From Paenibacillus maysiensis (lineage in GTDB: Bacteria; Bacillota; Bacilli; Paenibacillales; Paenibacillaceae): a stretch of DNA of 35,438 nucleotides. The notes beneath the pieces were generated by a model, which was not told where the DNA came from, made no database searches, and worked only from the letters and a program-made list of their open reading frames with translations. Positions 16,120 through 24,072 of the stretch are shown here, piece after piece; within the stretch, counting starts at the first letter, position 1, and each line of letters begins with the position of its first letter. Where the stretch lies: positions 1 to 35,438 of the forward strand of contig NZ_ASRY01000095.1 of the NCBI RefSeq assembly GCF_000520815.1. Reading direction: 5' to 3'. The position numbers and the translations under genes were made by a program.

Positions 16120-16979
16120 TATTCCGGTACCTCAGGAGTGTAAAGAACGAGCAATTCTTTCCAATCCACGAAGCTGGCTGCGGGCTTGATAATCGCTGTA
16201 CGTGTTTGTCCGAACTCGCCAACCTGGATTTTTTCTACCGTACCGATCAACAGATTTTTACGGAACTTCCCGCCTGCTCCGGACGTAATGATCTGATCAC
16301 CTTTTGCGATTGGATCATTTTCCTCAATGCGAGTCATTTGAAATCTGTTCGTAGCCGGATCATAGCTTTCAATCATACCGAACGAATTATTTTCCTTGCC
16401 CAGTGCTGTTGCTGCAATAGCATAAGAATTTGGATTTTTAGGGTCTAATGTAGTCAATAGCGTAACCGTAGAAGTGAAGTTCGCTGTACGACTAATAACC
16501 CCTACAAACCCTTCAAGTGATCTGACTTCCTGACCAACCTTGGCCCCGTCCTTTTCACCAATATCAATGACAAGCGTTTTGGAATCATTACTGACGCTAT
16601 TTACCTGTGCAATACGATAATCATATTGATTTTTGGACTTTTGCGTTTGGGTGAATTTCAGTTCTTGCTCAAGTCTGGCATTTGTCTCTTTCAAGTTAGA
16701 AGTCTGAATCTGCTCGGCTGTTAACTGCGCTACGGCAATTTTCAACCGTTCATTTTCACTATAGATGCTCCGCATATTCCCGATATCTTCAAAGAAGCCC
16801 GCTATTGCTGAAGCGGGCCTGTAGAAGATACCTTGCACAAAGCCAATTGAATCTCTGGCGAACTTTTCCGGCCAGGTTAAGGAATTTCTCTGTCCAAGTG
16901 TGATCCCCATAAGGGCAATAAACAGAACGATTCCGATCAATAGAATAAATAGTCTTTTATTGCCAAACAGCTTAAACAG
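16119..16979 (-). CDS. mreC: Rod shape-determining protein MreC (probable CTG start)
   Basis: A bitopic protein linking cytoplasmic MreB to wall enzymes: membrane helix (about 10-30), coiled coil (about 60-110), then a beta-rich extracellular domain with VGQEVRSLEGFVGVISRT and GDQIITSGAGGKF. The usual prediction would start at TTG 16940, which has no SD and cuts the membrane helix. Thirteen codons upstream a CTG (16977-16979) follows GGGGGTG by 6 nt and gives MFKLFGNKRLFILLIG, the expected MreC N-terminus; no ATG, GTG or TTG lies between the in-frame TAG and 16940. It begins 16 nt after mreB. Product is certain; the start is inferred. Confidence 0.9.
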   Translation of the reverse strand: MFKLFGNKRLFILLIGIVLFIALMGITLGQRNSLTWPEKFARDSIGFVQGIFYRPASAIAGFFEDIGNMRSIYSENERLKIAVAQLTAEQIQTSNLKETNARLEQELKFTQTQKSKNQYDYRIAQVNSVSNDSKTLVIDIGEKDGAKVGQEVRSLEGFVGVISRTANFTSTVTLLTTLDPKNPNSYAIAATALGKENNSFGMIESYDPATNRFQMTRIEENDPIAKGDQIITSGAGGKFRKNLLIGTVEKIQVGEFGQTRTAIIKPAASFVDWKELLVLYTPEVPE

Positions 16980-16995
16980 TTCCTACACCCCCGAT

Positions 16996-18030
16996 TCAAC
17001 GTTTGGAACGGACGGCAGAACTGCTGCGCGATTTGAACAAATGGATATTTTCCAGCGCTCTGCCTGTACCGATTGCCACGCAATCCAGAGGATTTTCCGC
17101 TACGATAACCGGCATCCCGGTTTCAGCCGCCAACAACTTGTCCAAGTTGCGCAAAAGTGCTCCGCCACCAGTCAATACAATACCTCTGTCCATAATGTCT
17201 GCCGCCAGCTCGGGAGGACATTTTTCCAGTGTCACTTTGACTGCTTCCACAATTGCATTCACTGTATCGGACAAGGCTTCACTGATTTCATCTGACGTAA
17301 TCGTAATCGTCTTCGGCAAACCTGTTACCAGATCACGTCCACGAATTTCCGACGTCTCCACTTGTTCCAGCGGCATTGCAGAACCGACTTCCATTTTCAA
17401 CTGTTCCGAAGTCCGCTCACCAATCATCAGATTGTATTGACGCTTCACGTATTGGATGATGGACTCGTCCATTTCATCCCCAGCCACACGCACGGAACGG
17501 CTCGTCACAATCCCGCCCAGAGAAATAACCGCTACCTCGGTTGTACCTCCGCCGATATCGACAACCATGCTGCCCGTTGGCTCCCATACGGGAAGATCAG
17601 CGCCGATTGCAGCCGCAAACGGCTCCTCAATAGTGTAAGCCTCTCTTGCGCCCGCTTGCTTCGTTGCATCTTCAACAGCACGCTGCTCCACCGCAGTAAT
17701 GCCTGAAGGCACACAAACCATCACGTTCGGATGACGTGGAAACAAAGAACGTGGGGCTTGCGCCTGACGGATAAAATATTTGATCATCGTTGCAGTCGTG
17801 TCAAAATCCGCAATAACGCCATCCTTCATCGGACGGATCGCACGGATATTCCCCGGTGTGCGACCAATCATTTTTTTTGCAGATTCACCAACCGCTTCAA
17901 TGGTTTTTGTATCTGTACGTAATGCGACTACAGAAGGTTCACGAACCACAATCCCTTTTCCTCTTACGTATACCAGCGTGTTTGCCGTCCCCAAGTCAAT
18001 TCCTAAATCTTTTGTAAAGCCACCCAGCAT
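16996..18030 (-). CDS. mreB: Cell shape-determining actin homologue MreB
   Basis: A 344-residue actin-like ATPase forming membrane filaments that guide lateral wall synthesis. Phosphate motif 1 [12 protein letters not shown] (about 10-21), [16 protein letters not shown] (phosphate 2) and [14 protein letters not shown] (adenosine) are visible. The ATG at 18030 has AAGGAG 10 nt upstream; the in-frame ATG at 18072 has none and would add 14 non-conserved residues. First of mreBCD. Confidence 0.97.
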   Translation of the reverse strand: MLGGFTKDLGIDLGTANTLVYVRGKGIVVREPSVVALRTDTKTIEAVGESAKKMIGRTPGNIRAIRPMKDGVIADFDTTATMIKYFIRQAQAPRSLFPRHPNVMVCVPSGITAVEQRAVEDATKQAGAREAYTIEEPFAAAIGADLPVWEPTGSMVVDIGGGTTEVAVISLGGIVTSRSVRVAGDEMDESIIQYVKRQYNLMIGERTSEQLKMEVGSAMPLEQVETSEIRGRDLVTGLPKTITITSDEISEALSDTVNAIVEAVKVTLEKCPPELAADIMDRGIVLTGGGALLRNLDKLLAAETGMPVIVAENPLDCVAIGTGRALENIHLFKSRSSSAVRSKR

Positions 18031-18074
18031 GTTGTTAATCTCCTTTTCTCTTCCCTGAAATCTGTTATCCATGT

Positions 18075-18130
18075 ATAAACGGTTTATTCAGGCCGGCCTA
18101 GCCAGTCGGATTTAAATGTTTGATTTAAAT
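18075..18130. promoter_or_regulatory. Palindrome cluster upstream of mreB
   Basis: Between radC and mreB lie four short palindromes: ATAAAC-G-GTTTAT (18075-18087), AGGCCGGCCT (18090-18099) and two ATTTAAAT copies 5 nt apart (18110-18117 and 18123-18130). They could be protein binding sites or a structured leader. No convincing -35/-10 pair was found here. Confidence 0.35.
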
Positions 18131-18136
18131 AGTATA

Positions 18137-18829
18137 TTATATCAGACCTTGTTCCTTCAAACTTACGAAGGTTCCGTCCCCAATCACGATATGATCGAGT
18201 ACGTCGATGCCCACGATGTTGCCCGCTTCCATCAGGCGACGGGTCAACTGGACATCCTCCGGGCTTGGCTTCGGATCACCGCTCGGATGGTTATGAGCGC
18301 AAATGATCGAAGCACTGCTGCATTTGATCGCTGCCCGAAATACTTCACGAGGATGTACGATGGCGGAATTCAGGCTGCCCATGGATAGTGTTTCCTGGGC
18401 AATAACATGATTTTTAGTATTGAGAAACAGGCATACAAAATGCTCCTTCTGCAAATAACGAAGCTGTTCAAACAGCAGATCTGCCACGTCCCGCGGGCAA
18501 CTGATCACCGGGGTCTCCAAATGACGTGACAATGCCAGCCGTCGCCCAAGTTCGATACCCGCTTTGAGCTGTATCGCCTTGGCATTGCCAATGCCTTTAA
18601 TCTGGGTCAATTCGCTCAGACTCATATCCACCAGTTGGCGCAAGTTCCCCGCCTGCTGCAAAATACGCTGCGCTAAATGCACCGATGACTCATTTTGTGT
18701 TCCCGTACGCAGTAATATTGCCAGCAACTCCGCGTTGCTCAAAGCATCCGCCCCATATGTCATCATGCGCTCTCTTGGTCGTTCTTCATGAGGGAGGTCG
18801 CGAAGCATCAGTGTTGGCGACTCTAACAT
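18137..18829 (-). CDS. radC: RadC/YsxA JAMM-domain protein
   Basis: A 230-residue protein with an N-terminal helix-hairpin-helix part (LSNAELLAILL, IKGIGNAKAIQL) and a C-terminal MPN/JAB domain with the complete JAMM metal motif HNHPSGDPKPSPED (H-x-H-x10-D). Its cellular role is unsettled; the historical DNA-repair name is not well supported. AAAGGGG precedes the ATG. It lies between maf and mreB as in Bacillus. Confidence 0.95.
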   Translation of the reverse strand: MLESPTLMLRDLPHEERPRERMMTYGADALSNAELLAILLRTGTQNESSVHLAQRILQQAGNLRQLVDMSLSELTQIKGIGNAKAIQLKAGIELGRRLALSRHLETPVISCPRDVADLLFEQLRYLQKEHFVCLFLNTKNHVIAQETLSMGSLNSAIVHPREVFRAAIKCSSASIICAHNHPSGDPKPSPEDVQLTRRLMEAGNIVGIDVLDHIVIGDGTFVSLKEQGLI

Positions 18830-18842
18830 ATGTTTATCCCCT

Positions 18843-19451
18843 TTAAGGTTGCAACACGCTCACTCCGAATTCGGACAACATGTCCGACAGCAGGGAAAGC
18901 GGCAATCCTACGACGTTAAAATAACAACCCTGAATAGATTCCACCAGCGTAGCACCCAAACCCTGAATGCCGTACGCTCCCGCTTTGTCAGAAGGTTCAC
19001 CCTTATTCACATATGCCACAATTTGCTCATGGCTCAGAGGCTTCATCGTAACCTCCGTTTGGCGATGTCTGACAAGCGTTTTGCCGGTTACGGTATGTAT
19101 GCAGGCCACCCCGGTGAATACACGGTGGGTTCTTCCCTGCAATGCTGTCAGCATGCGAACCGCGTCCGCATGGTCGGCAGGCTTACCCAGTACCAAACCA
19201 TCCAGCACGACTATGGTATCACTGCCAATTACCAATCCATCTTCTTCGGACTGGCTGGCAATGTTCACGACCGCTTCGGCTTTGCGTACCGCAAGGGCCT
19301 CCACAATTTGCTGAGGCGTCCAGCTCTCAGGCGTGCTTTCATCCGCATGACTCGGCATCACGTCAAAGGGCAGTCTAAGAAATGAAAGCAATTCCTTCCT
19401 TCTCGGTGAAGTCGATGCCAGAATAATGCGGGGCGTAATTTTCCCGTCCAT
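18843..19451 (-). CDS. maf: Maf nucleotide pyrophosphatase
   Basis: A 202-residue Maf/YhdE-family protein that hydrolyses dTTP/UTP or modified nucleotides and is linked to septum inhibition. Motifs ILASTSPRRKELL (10-22), IGSDTIVVLDGLVLGKP and DKAGAYGIQG are present. GGAG lies 8 nt before the ATG. It follows the DUF4321-like gene after 22 nt. Confidence 0.95.
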   Translation of the reverse strand: MDGKITPRIILASTSPRRKELLSFLRLPFDVMPSHADESTPESWTPQQIVEALAVRKAEAVVNIASQSEEDGLVIGSDTIVVLDGLVLGKPADHADAVRMLTALQGRTHRVFTGVACIHTVTGKTLVRHRQTEVTMKPLSHEQIVAYVNKGEPSDKAGAYGIQGLGATLVESIQGCYFNVVGLPLSLLSDMLSEFGVSVLQP

Positions 19452-19473
19452 AAGGGAAGCTCCTTTTCATCAG

Positions 19474-19716
19474 TTAGAGCCTGCGGTACAGCCAGAACGC
19501 GGCGATGATGCCGATCAGACTAAGCAGGCTCAATTCAAAATTTATCGTTATGTTGTACCTGATAATATCCAGATCCGCTCTCGGCGACCAGGATATCGTA
19601 GTGGGGTGGGTCAGAAAGGAAAGGAATTTGATCGATTGAAGAGCTTTGGCAATCCATGCACCCAAGAGCCAACCGAGCAACAAAAATAGTATAAGCATTC
19701 CTACATTTTTTTTCAT
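19474..19716 (-). CDS. Small membrane protein, DUF4321-like
   Basis: An 80-residue protein with two predicted helices (about 7-24, LILFLLLGWLLGAWIAK; about 58-77, LSLLSLIGIIAAFWLYRRL). The pattern and its place beside maf match the DUF4321 family of Firmicutes; function is unknown. ATG at 19716 has GAGGG 9 nt upstream, so the longer reading frame to 19830 is not used. A promoter lies just upstream, and maf follows. Confidence 0.8.
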   Translation of the reverse strand: MKKNVGMLILFLLLGWLLGAWIAKALQSIKFLSFLTHPTTISWSPRADLDIIRYNITINFELSLLSLIGIIAAFWLYRRL

Positions 19717-19752
19717 CCTGATCTTCCCTCGCCATTTTTTGACACCTTCATT

Positions 19753-19781
19753 ATTATACGGTGATTTCAACCGCAATACAA
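19753..19781 (-). promoter_or_regulatory. Sigma-A promoter of DUF4321-maf-radC
   Basis: Minus strand -35 TTGTAT (19776-19781), 17-nt spacer, -10 TATAAT (19753-19758), about 35 nt before the small gene. It may also feed mreBCD-minCD, since no terminator is seen before those. Confidence 0.6.
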
Positions 19782-19789
19782 ACAGAAAT

Positions 19790-19823
19790 CCGGCATGGGG
19801 AACTATTTCCAGTTCCTTGCCGG
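19790..19823 (-). terminator. Hairpin after spoIIB-like gene, weak terminator
   Basis: Minus strand CCGGCA/TGCCGG with an inner GGAACT/AGTTCC stem, followed by ATTTCTGTTT. The T-tract is interrupted, so termination would be partial. Confidence 0.45.
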
Positions 19824-19837
19824 AAAACATTGAGAAT

Positions 19838-21106
19838 CTATTGTTTTATGAATTGTATAAATTCCTTCTCATGCAAAACATATTCCATCATCGAAGACTG
19901 AATTTCCCAAATGTGCTCCTTGGCTGTGTTCTTGTTATATTCTCCAAGGGCCGAAACTGCGCTGTTCATCGCCTTTTCCAGCGTGGATGCGGAAGCAGCC
20001 GCTTCCTTCGGCAGACCGGAGGGAAGCGCAGCGATATTTTGCGTCCACTGCTGATGCAGATCGTTCAGTTCCTTCATTTCGGCGCCATTCGCCTTACCTG
20101 ATCCGCCTGCTTCAAGCAAGGATGAGGAAAGCCCGCTCAGCTTGCCGACCAATGTGCTGCTTAGCTGAAAAAAGGTAGTGAGCTTTTCACCTTCGCCCCC
20201 ATAAGCTGCTTTTTCGAATCCAGGTAATTGGAGCTCACGGACATACAACTCGACTCCTTGTGCTTTCAGTTGATTGCTGAGCAGCTTGGCCTGTTCCCTG
20301 TCCGGCGATATCCCTGCATAGACTCGGTTCTGATCCTCTGTATCCCCACCAGCGGCAATGCCTGCCTTCAATAGCTCTTCCTTCGCTTGCAAGGCCCGTT
20401 CAGGGGTGCTGAATACTCCATATTGCAGCAGGTAATAGGTTTGGGAAGGGACCTGAGCCGATACAACTGTGACAGGAGCAGAATTCTCTTTTACAAATGG
20501 TGTATCTGTACTAACAGATTCTTTAAAGACCGGAATAGCCTCCTCTGTTGACGGATCTGATCCCGGGACAGCTCCACCTCCGTTAAAAAGCAGCAACATG
20601 ATATATCCAAACATCCCCCCGGTCATCAACGCACTGGCTACCGAGCCAATCAGCTTCCATCTGGATGGATGGGGCGGGCGCTTTCGGTACTCTTGACTGG
20701 AACGATGAGTTTCTTCTTCATCCTCTTCCGTACCATCTGGCAGAAAATCCGTATCTGACCAGGAAGCTGCTGACCGCCCAAACGGATCATCCCATCCTTC
20801 CTGCACGATGGGGGCGGGAGCAAAACGTCGCCTCGTACCAGGTCTATTCACGCTCGGAGGCTCGTTAATTTCTGAAATTCGTTCAGTCCCGCTGTTAGCA
20901 CCCATGCCGCTAATTCTTACCGTTCTTTCATGCTGGTTAGCAGCTTGAGGCTGTTTCTCGCTTTCATACCGTTCCGCTTCTTTATTTGTTTCACGCTGCT
21001 GGCTAGTTATCGGCCCGGTTTTGTACGGAAGCACCTGTAGCCTTTCCTCACGGCTTGCCTCCAGCGTCTGTTGATCGAACCGGAATGTCATCTTTGCCTT
21101 GTTCAC
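19838..21106 (-). CDS. spoIIB: SpoIIB-like SPOR-domain sporulation protein
   Basis: A 422-residue protein: a long charged, low-complexity cytoplasmic region (1-150), one membrane helix (about 153-174, SVASALMTGGMFGYIMLLLF), then a SPOR domain (about 222-292, YYLLQYGVFSTPERALQAKEEL) that binds denuded septal peptidoglycan, and a helical tail. In B. subtilis SpoIIB helps septal wall thinning and engulfment, and its gene is next to maf. The GTG at 21106 has GGAGG 10 nt upstream; an earlier ATG at 21130 lies before that SD. Assignment rests on SPOR, topology and synteny; sequence outside SPOR diverges. Confidence 0.78.
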   Translation of the reverse strand: MNKAKMTFRFDQQTLEASREERLQVLPYKTGPITSQQRETNKEAERYESEKQPQAANQHERTVRISGMGANSGTERISEINEPPSVNRPGTRRRFAPAPIVQEGWDDPFGRSAASWSDTDFLPDGTEEDEEETHRSSQEYRKRPPHPSRWKLIGSVASALMTGGMFGYIMLLLFNGGGAVPGSDPSTEEAIPVFKESVSTDTPFVKENSAPVTVVSAQVPSQTYYLLQYGVFSTPERALQAKEELLKAGIAAGGDTEDQNRVYAGISPDREQAKLLSNQLKAQGVELYVRELQLPGFEKAAYGGEGEKLTTFFQLSSTLVGKLSGLSSSLLEAGGSGKANGAEMKELNDLHQQWTQNIAALPSGLPKEAAASASTLEKAMNSAVSALGEYNKNTAKEHIWEIQSSMMEYVLHEKEFIQFIKQ

Positions 21107-21145
21107 GGATGCACTCCCTCCTTGTCCCATACTTCCTCATAGTCT

Positions 21146-21174
21146 GTTGTATGAGCCAGAAAGTGAAAATATGC
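21146..21174 (-). promoter_or_regulatory. Sigma-E promoter of spoIIB-like gene
   Basis: Minus strand GCATATT (21168-21174), exactly 14 nt, CATACAAC (21146-21153). This matches the sigma-E consensus kmATATT-N14-CATACAnT at 14 of 15 positions, 40 nt before the GTG start and just after the murC terminator. Confidence 0.75.
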
Positions 21175-21185
21175 CCCGGGCACTA

Positions 21186-21231
21186 CAAAAAAGGGTATCC
21201 CGAGAACACGTTTCGTGTTCGGGATACCCTT
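21186..21231 (-). terminator. Terminator of valS-folC-murC
   Basis: The minus strand has a very long stem, AAGGGTATCCCGAACACG against CGTGTTCTCGGGATACCCTT (two-nt bulge, loop AAA), followed by seven T. It is the strongest terminator in the window. Confidence 0.93.
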
Positions 21232-21273
21232 GAATGGTTGTATTTCATAGGCATAACGCCTTATAAATACTTA

Positions 21274-22656
21274 TTAGACTTGCCGTTCGCGCAGATGGCG
21301 TGCCAGTGTGTCGCCCACTTTCCAGATATCTCCCGCGCCCATTGTCAGCACAAGATCACCCGGCTGAAGGCGATCCTTCAACTCGTCGATAACAGCTTCC
21401 TTGGTTGGCAGATAAATGGCATTCGCGTTGCTGTTCTGGACGATTAAATCCACGAGCTTGGAAGAATGCACACCTTCAATTTGTTTTTCTCCCGCCGGAG
21501 AATAAATATCGGTAATAATGACTTCATTCGCCTCGCTGAATGCACGACTAAACGCATCCAGCAGGAAAAAAGTACGGCTGTAGCGTTGCGGCTGGAACAC
21601 GGCAATAATACGCTTGCCAGTCACTGTAGCTGCACTAATCGTAGCCTCAATCTCTGTTGGATGATGGGCATAATCATCAATAACAAGAATGTCATTGCTT
21701 TCGCCAAGCACCTGAAAACGACGCTTTGCTCCGTGAAACTCCACAATAGCCGCAGCAATTTGCTCAAATGGGATACCTGCCTCCAAGCAAGAAATCACAC
21801 TAGCCATAGCGTTGTACAGATTATGTTTACCCGGTACAGACAATTCGATGGTTCCAAGCGCCGTCCCTTTGCGGTTCATGGTAAAGCTTAATCGACGGTC
21901 ACCCAACTGGATATCCGTTGCAATATAATCTGCTTCATGCTCTACTCCATAGGTAATGACTCGAGTCTGAATCTGAGGCAGCATTTCCCGTACGTTCTGA
22001 TCATCAGCACATACGATAGCCGCGCCATCCGGCCGGATTTGACTCAAGAACTGCACATAGGCACTTTTCAGACGATTAAAGTCGCCATCATAATTTTCCA
22101 AATGGTCGGCTTCAATGTTGGTCACGATACCTTGCCAAGGATGATATTGCAGAAAAGAGCCATCGCTCTCATCTGCCTCGGCAACGACAAACTCGCTTTT
22201 GCCTGCTTTGGCATTCGTCCCCAAATTCGTGATTTCGCCGCCAATAATGTATGTTGGATCGACATTACATCTCTCCATAACCAGCGCGATCATTGAGGAG
22301 GTTGTCGTTTTCCCGTGCGCTCCCGCAACAGCCACTCCCTTACGCTCGTTAAGCAACCGTGCGAGCATCTGGGAACGATGCAGGGTCGGAATATTCAATT
22401 CCTCTGCTGCCACTCGCTCCACATTGTCACGGGACAGTGCCGTCGAATAAACGACGATGTCCGCGCCTGTAACGTGCTCAGGCGTGTGCCCGAGATATAT
22501 TTTTGCGCCTTTCGCCGCCAGTTTTTCTGTTAGCTCCTGTGATGCCACATCTGAGCCTGTCACGGTATATCCCATCTCCAGCATGACCCGAGCAATCGCG
22601 CTCATCCCGTAACCGCCGATACCGATAAAATGAACATGTTCCGAAGTAATCAACAA
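21274..22656 (-). CDS. murC: UDP-N-acetylmuramate--L-alanine ligase
   Basis: A 460-residue Mur ligase adding L-Ala to UDP-MurNAc, the first amino acid of the peptidoglycan stem peptide. N-terminal [15 protein letters not shown] (8-22), ATP loop GAHGKTTTS (112-120), and [10 protein letters not shown] in the C-terminal domain are diagnostic. Start is TTG at 22656, just 3 nt after the folC TGA in the same frame; the next codon is also TTG. The SD (GGTTGGTG) is weak, so coupling to folC translation is likely. Elsewhere in Bacillus murC is not in this cluster. Confidence 0.96.
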   Translation of the reverse strand: MLITSEHVHFIGIGGYGMSAIARVMLEMGYTVTGSDVASQELTEKLAAKGAKIYLGHTPEHVTGADIVVYSTALSRDNVERVAAEELNIPTLHRSQMLARLLNERKGVAVAGAHGKTTTSSMIALVMERCNVDPTYIIGGEITNLGTNAKAGKSEFVVAEADESDGSFLQYHPWQGIVTNIEADHLENYDGDFNRLKSAYVQFLSQIRPDGAAIVCADDQNVREMLPQIQTRVITYGVEHEADYIATDIQLGDRRLSFTMNRKGTALGTIELSVPGKHNLYNAMASVISCLEAGIPFEQIAAAIVEFHGAKRRFQVLGESNDILVIDDYAHHPTEIEATISAATVTGKRIIAVFQPQRYSRTFFLLDAFSRAFSEANEVIITDIYSPAGEKQIEGVHSSKLVDLIVQNSNANAIYLPTKEAVIDELKDRLQPGDLVLTMGAGDIWKVGDTLARHLRERQV

Positions 22657-22659
22657 ATT

Positions 22660-24036
22660 TCACCAACCTTTTTCCGAATCGGTTTGATACATAAGGGTAG
22701 CCCGTACATCCGCAATGAGATACAGTGTTCCGGACACCACCCCCAGATCTTCCGCTTCCGTATGTGACTGAAGCAAGCGAAGAGCCTTTTTCCAGTCACC
22801 TTCTACAATAATTTTCAAATCCGTTTTGGCATAGGACGGCCGCAGCTTCTCCACGAGATGAGCCAGTTCAGCGGCATTCATTTTGCGGCGGAAATCGGGC
22901 TCGGTCAGGATAAGCGTATCCACTAGTGGCAGTATATGCTGCAAGTATGCTTCATGATGCTTGTTTGACAGCATACCCATCATTAAAACCATTTTTCGGT
23001 ACGAATACAGTTGGGGAAGACTCTTTGCCAGCGTCTGCGCCCCTTCTGGATTATGAGCACCGTCAATAACAATTCGCGGCGAACTGCTGACCTGTTCCAG
23101 ACGACCTGCCCAGGCCGCTACTCTAAAGCCCTCCAGTAGTTCAGCGTCATCCAGCACAAAAGCCATATACTGACGAAGCACCTCAAGTGTCATCAGAGCT
23201 CCTGCCGCATTAGCACATTGATGCTCGCCTAACAACGTGATGCCGATTTCCATGTGTCGGAAGGGTCCCGCAAACGAAAAAGTCTGTCCTGTTTCGTCCC
23301 CATTCAGCCGTTCATACGTAAACTGTTCTCCTGCCAGATACAAGGTAGCTCCCTGCTTTGCCGCCGTTTCCCGTATAACCTGAATAGCCTCTGGCTGAGA
23401 TACACAGCTAACAACAGGTACGCCTGGCTTGATAATTCCAGCCTTTTCGCCTGCGATCTGTTCGAGTGTATCCCCTAAAATATCCGTATGGTCATAGCCT
23501 ACATTCGTAATGACCGAGACGATAGGGCTCACGATATTAGTTACATCCATCCTTCCCCCGAGGCCCGTCTCCCATACCACAACATCTGGAAAAGCCACCG
23601 TTGCATAATATAAAATAGCCAACGCTGTCGATACCTCGAACATCGTGGGTGATCCCAAATCACTGGCCGCGATTTCCTTGACCAACGGATACAAACGATT
23701 GGCAAGCAAGACCAGTGTATCATCGGGAATATCTGTCCCGTTGAATTGAAATCGGTTCGTAAACCGGGTGATATACGGAGACGTAAAGGTTCCCACATCA
23801 TAACCGCATTTCAGCAGGACAGAGCTCAAGAAAGCACAGGTCGAGCCCTTGCCGTTGGTTCCCGCAATATGCACAAATTTAAGATGCCGTTGCGGATCAC
23901 CCAACATGTTCATTAACTGCTCAATCCGTTCCAGTCCGGGTCTGATTCCGAACGGAATCAGACCGTTAATCCATTCCACTGCTTCATCATAGCTTTGTAA
24001 AGGAGCCGCTCCCCCGCCCCTGATCGTATCTGACAT
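22660..24036 (-). CDS. folC: Folylpolyglutamate/dihydrofolate synthase
   Basis: A 458-residue Mur-ligase-like enzyme joining glutamate to folate (and possibly glutamate to dihydropteroate). ATP loop HIAGTNGKGST (56-66), TSPYITRFTNRFQFNG and the downstream WETGLGGRMDVTN segment are typical. ATG at 24036 has AAGGTG 6 nt upstream; the GTG at 24045 has no SD. It lies 36 nt after valS. Confidence 0.95.
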   Translation of the reverse strand: MSDTIRGGGAAPLQSYDEAVEWINGLIPFGIRPGLERIEQLMNMLGDPQRHLKFVHIAGTNGKGSTCAFLSSVLLKCGYDVGTFTSPYITRFTNRFQFNGTDIPDDTLVLLANRLYPLVKEIAASDLGSPTMFEVSTALAILYYATVAFPDVVVWETGLGGRMDVTNIVSPIVSVITNVGYDHTDILGDTLEQIAGEKAGIIKPGVPVVSCVSQPEAIQVIRETAAKQGATLYLAGEQFTYERLNGDETGQTFSFAGPFRHMEIGITLLGEHQCANAAGALMTLEVLRQYMAFVLDDAELLEGFRVAAWAGRLEQVSSSPRIVIDGAHNPEGAQTLAKSLPQLYSYRKMVLMMGMLSNKHHEAYLQHILPLVDTLILTEPDFRRKMNAAELAHLVEKLRPSYAKTDLKIIVEGDWKKALRLLQSHTEAEDLGVVSGTLYLIADVRATLMYQTDSEKGW

Positions 24037-24072
24037 CCTCTTCACCTTCAGGTCATTTTATAGTTAGTGGAA

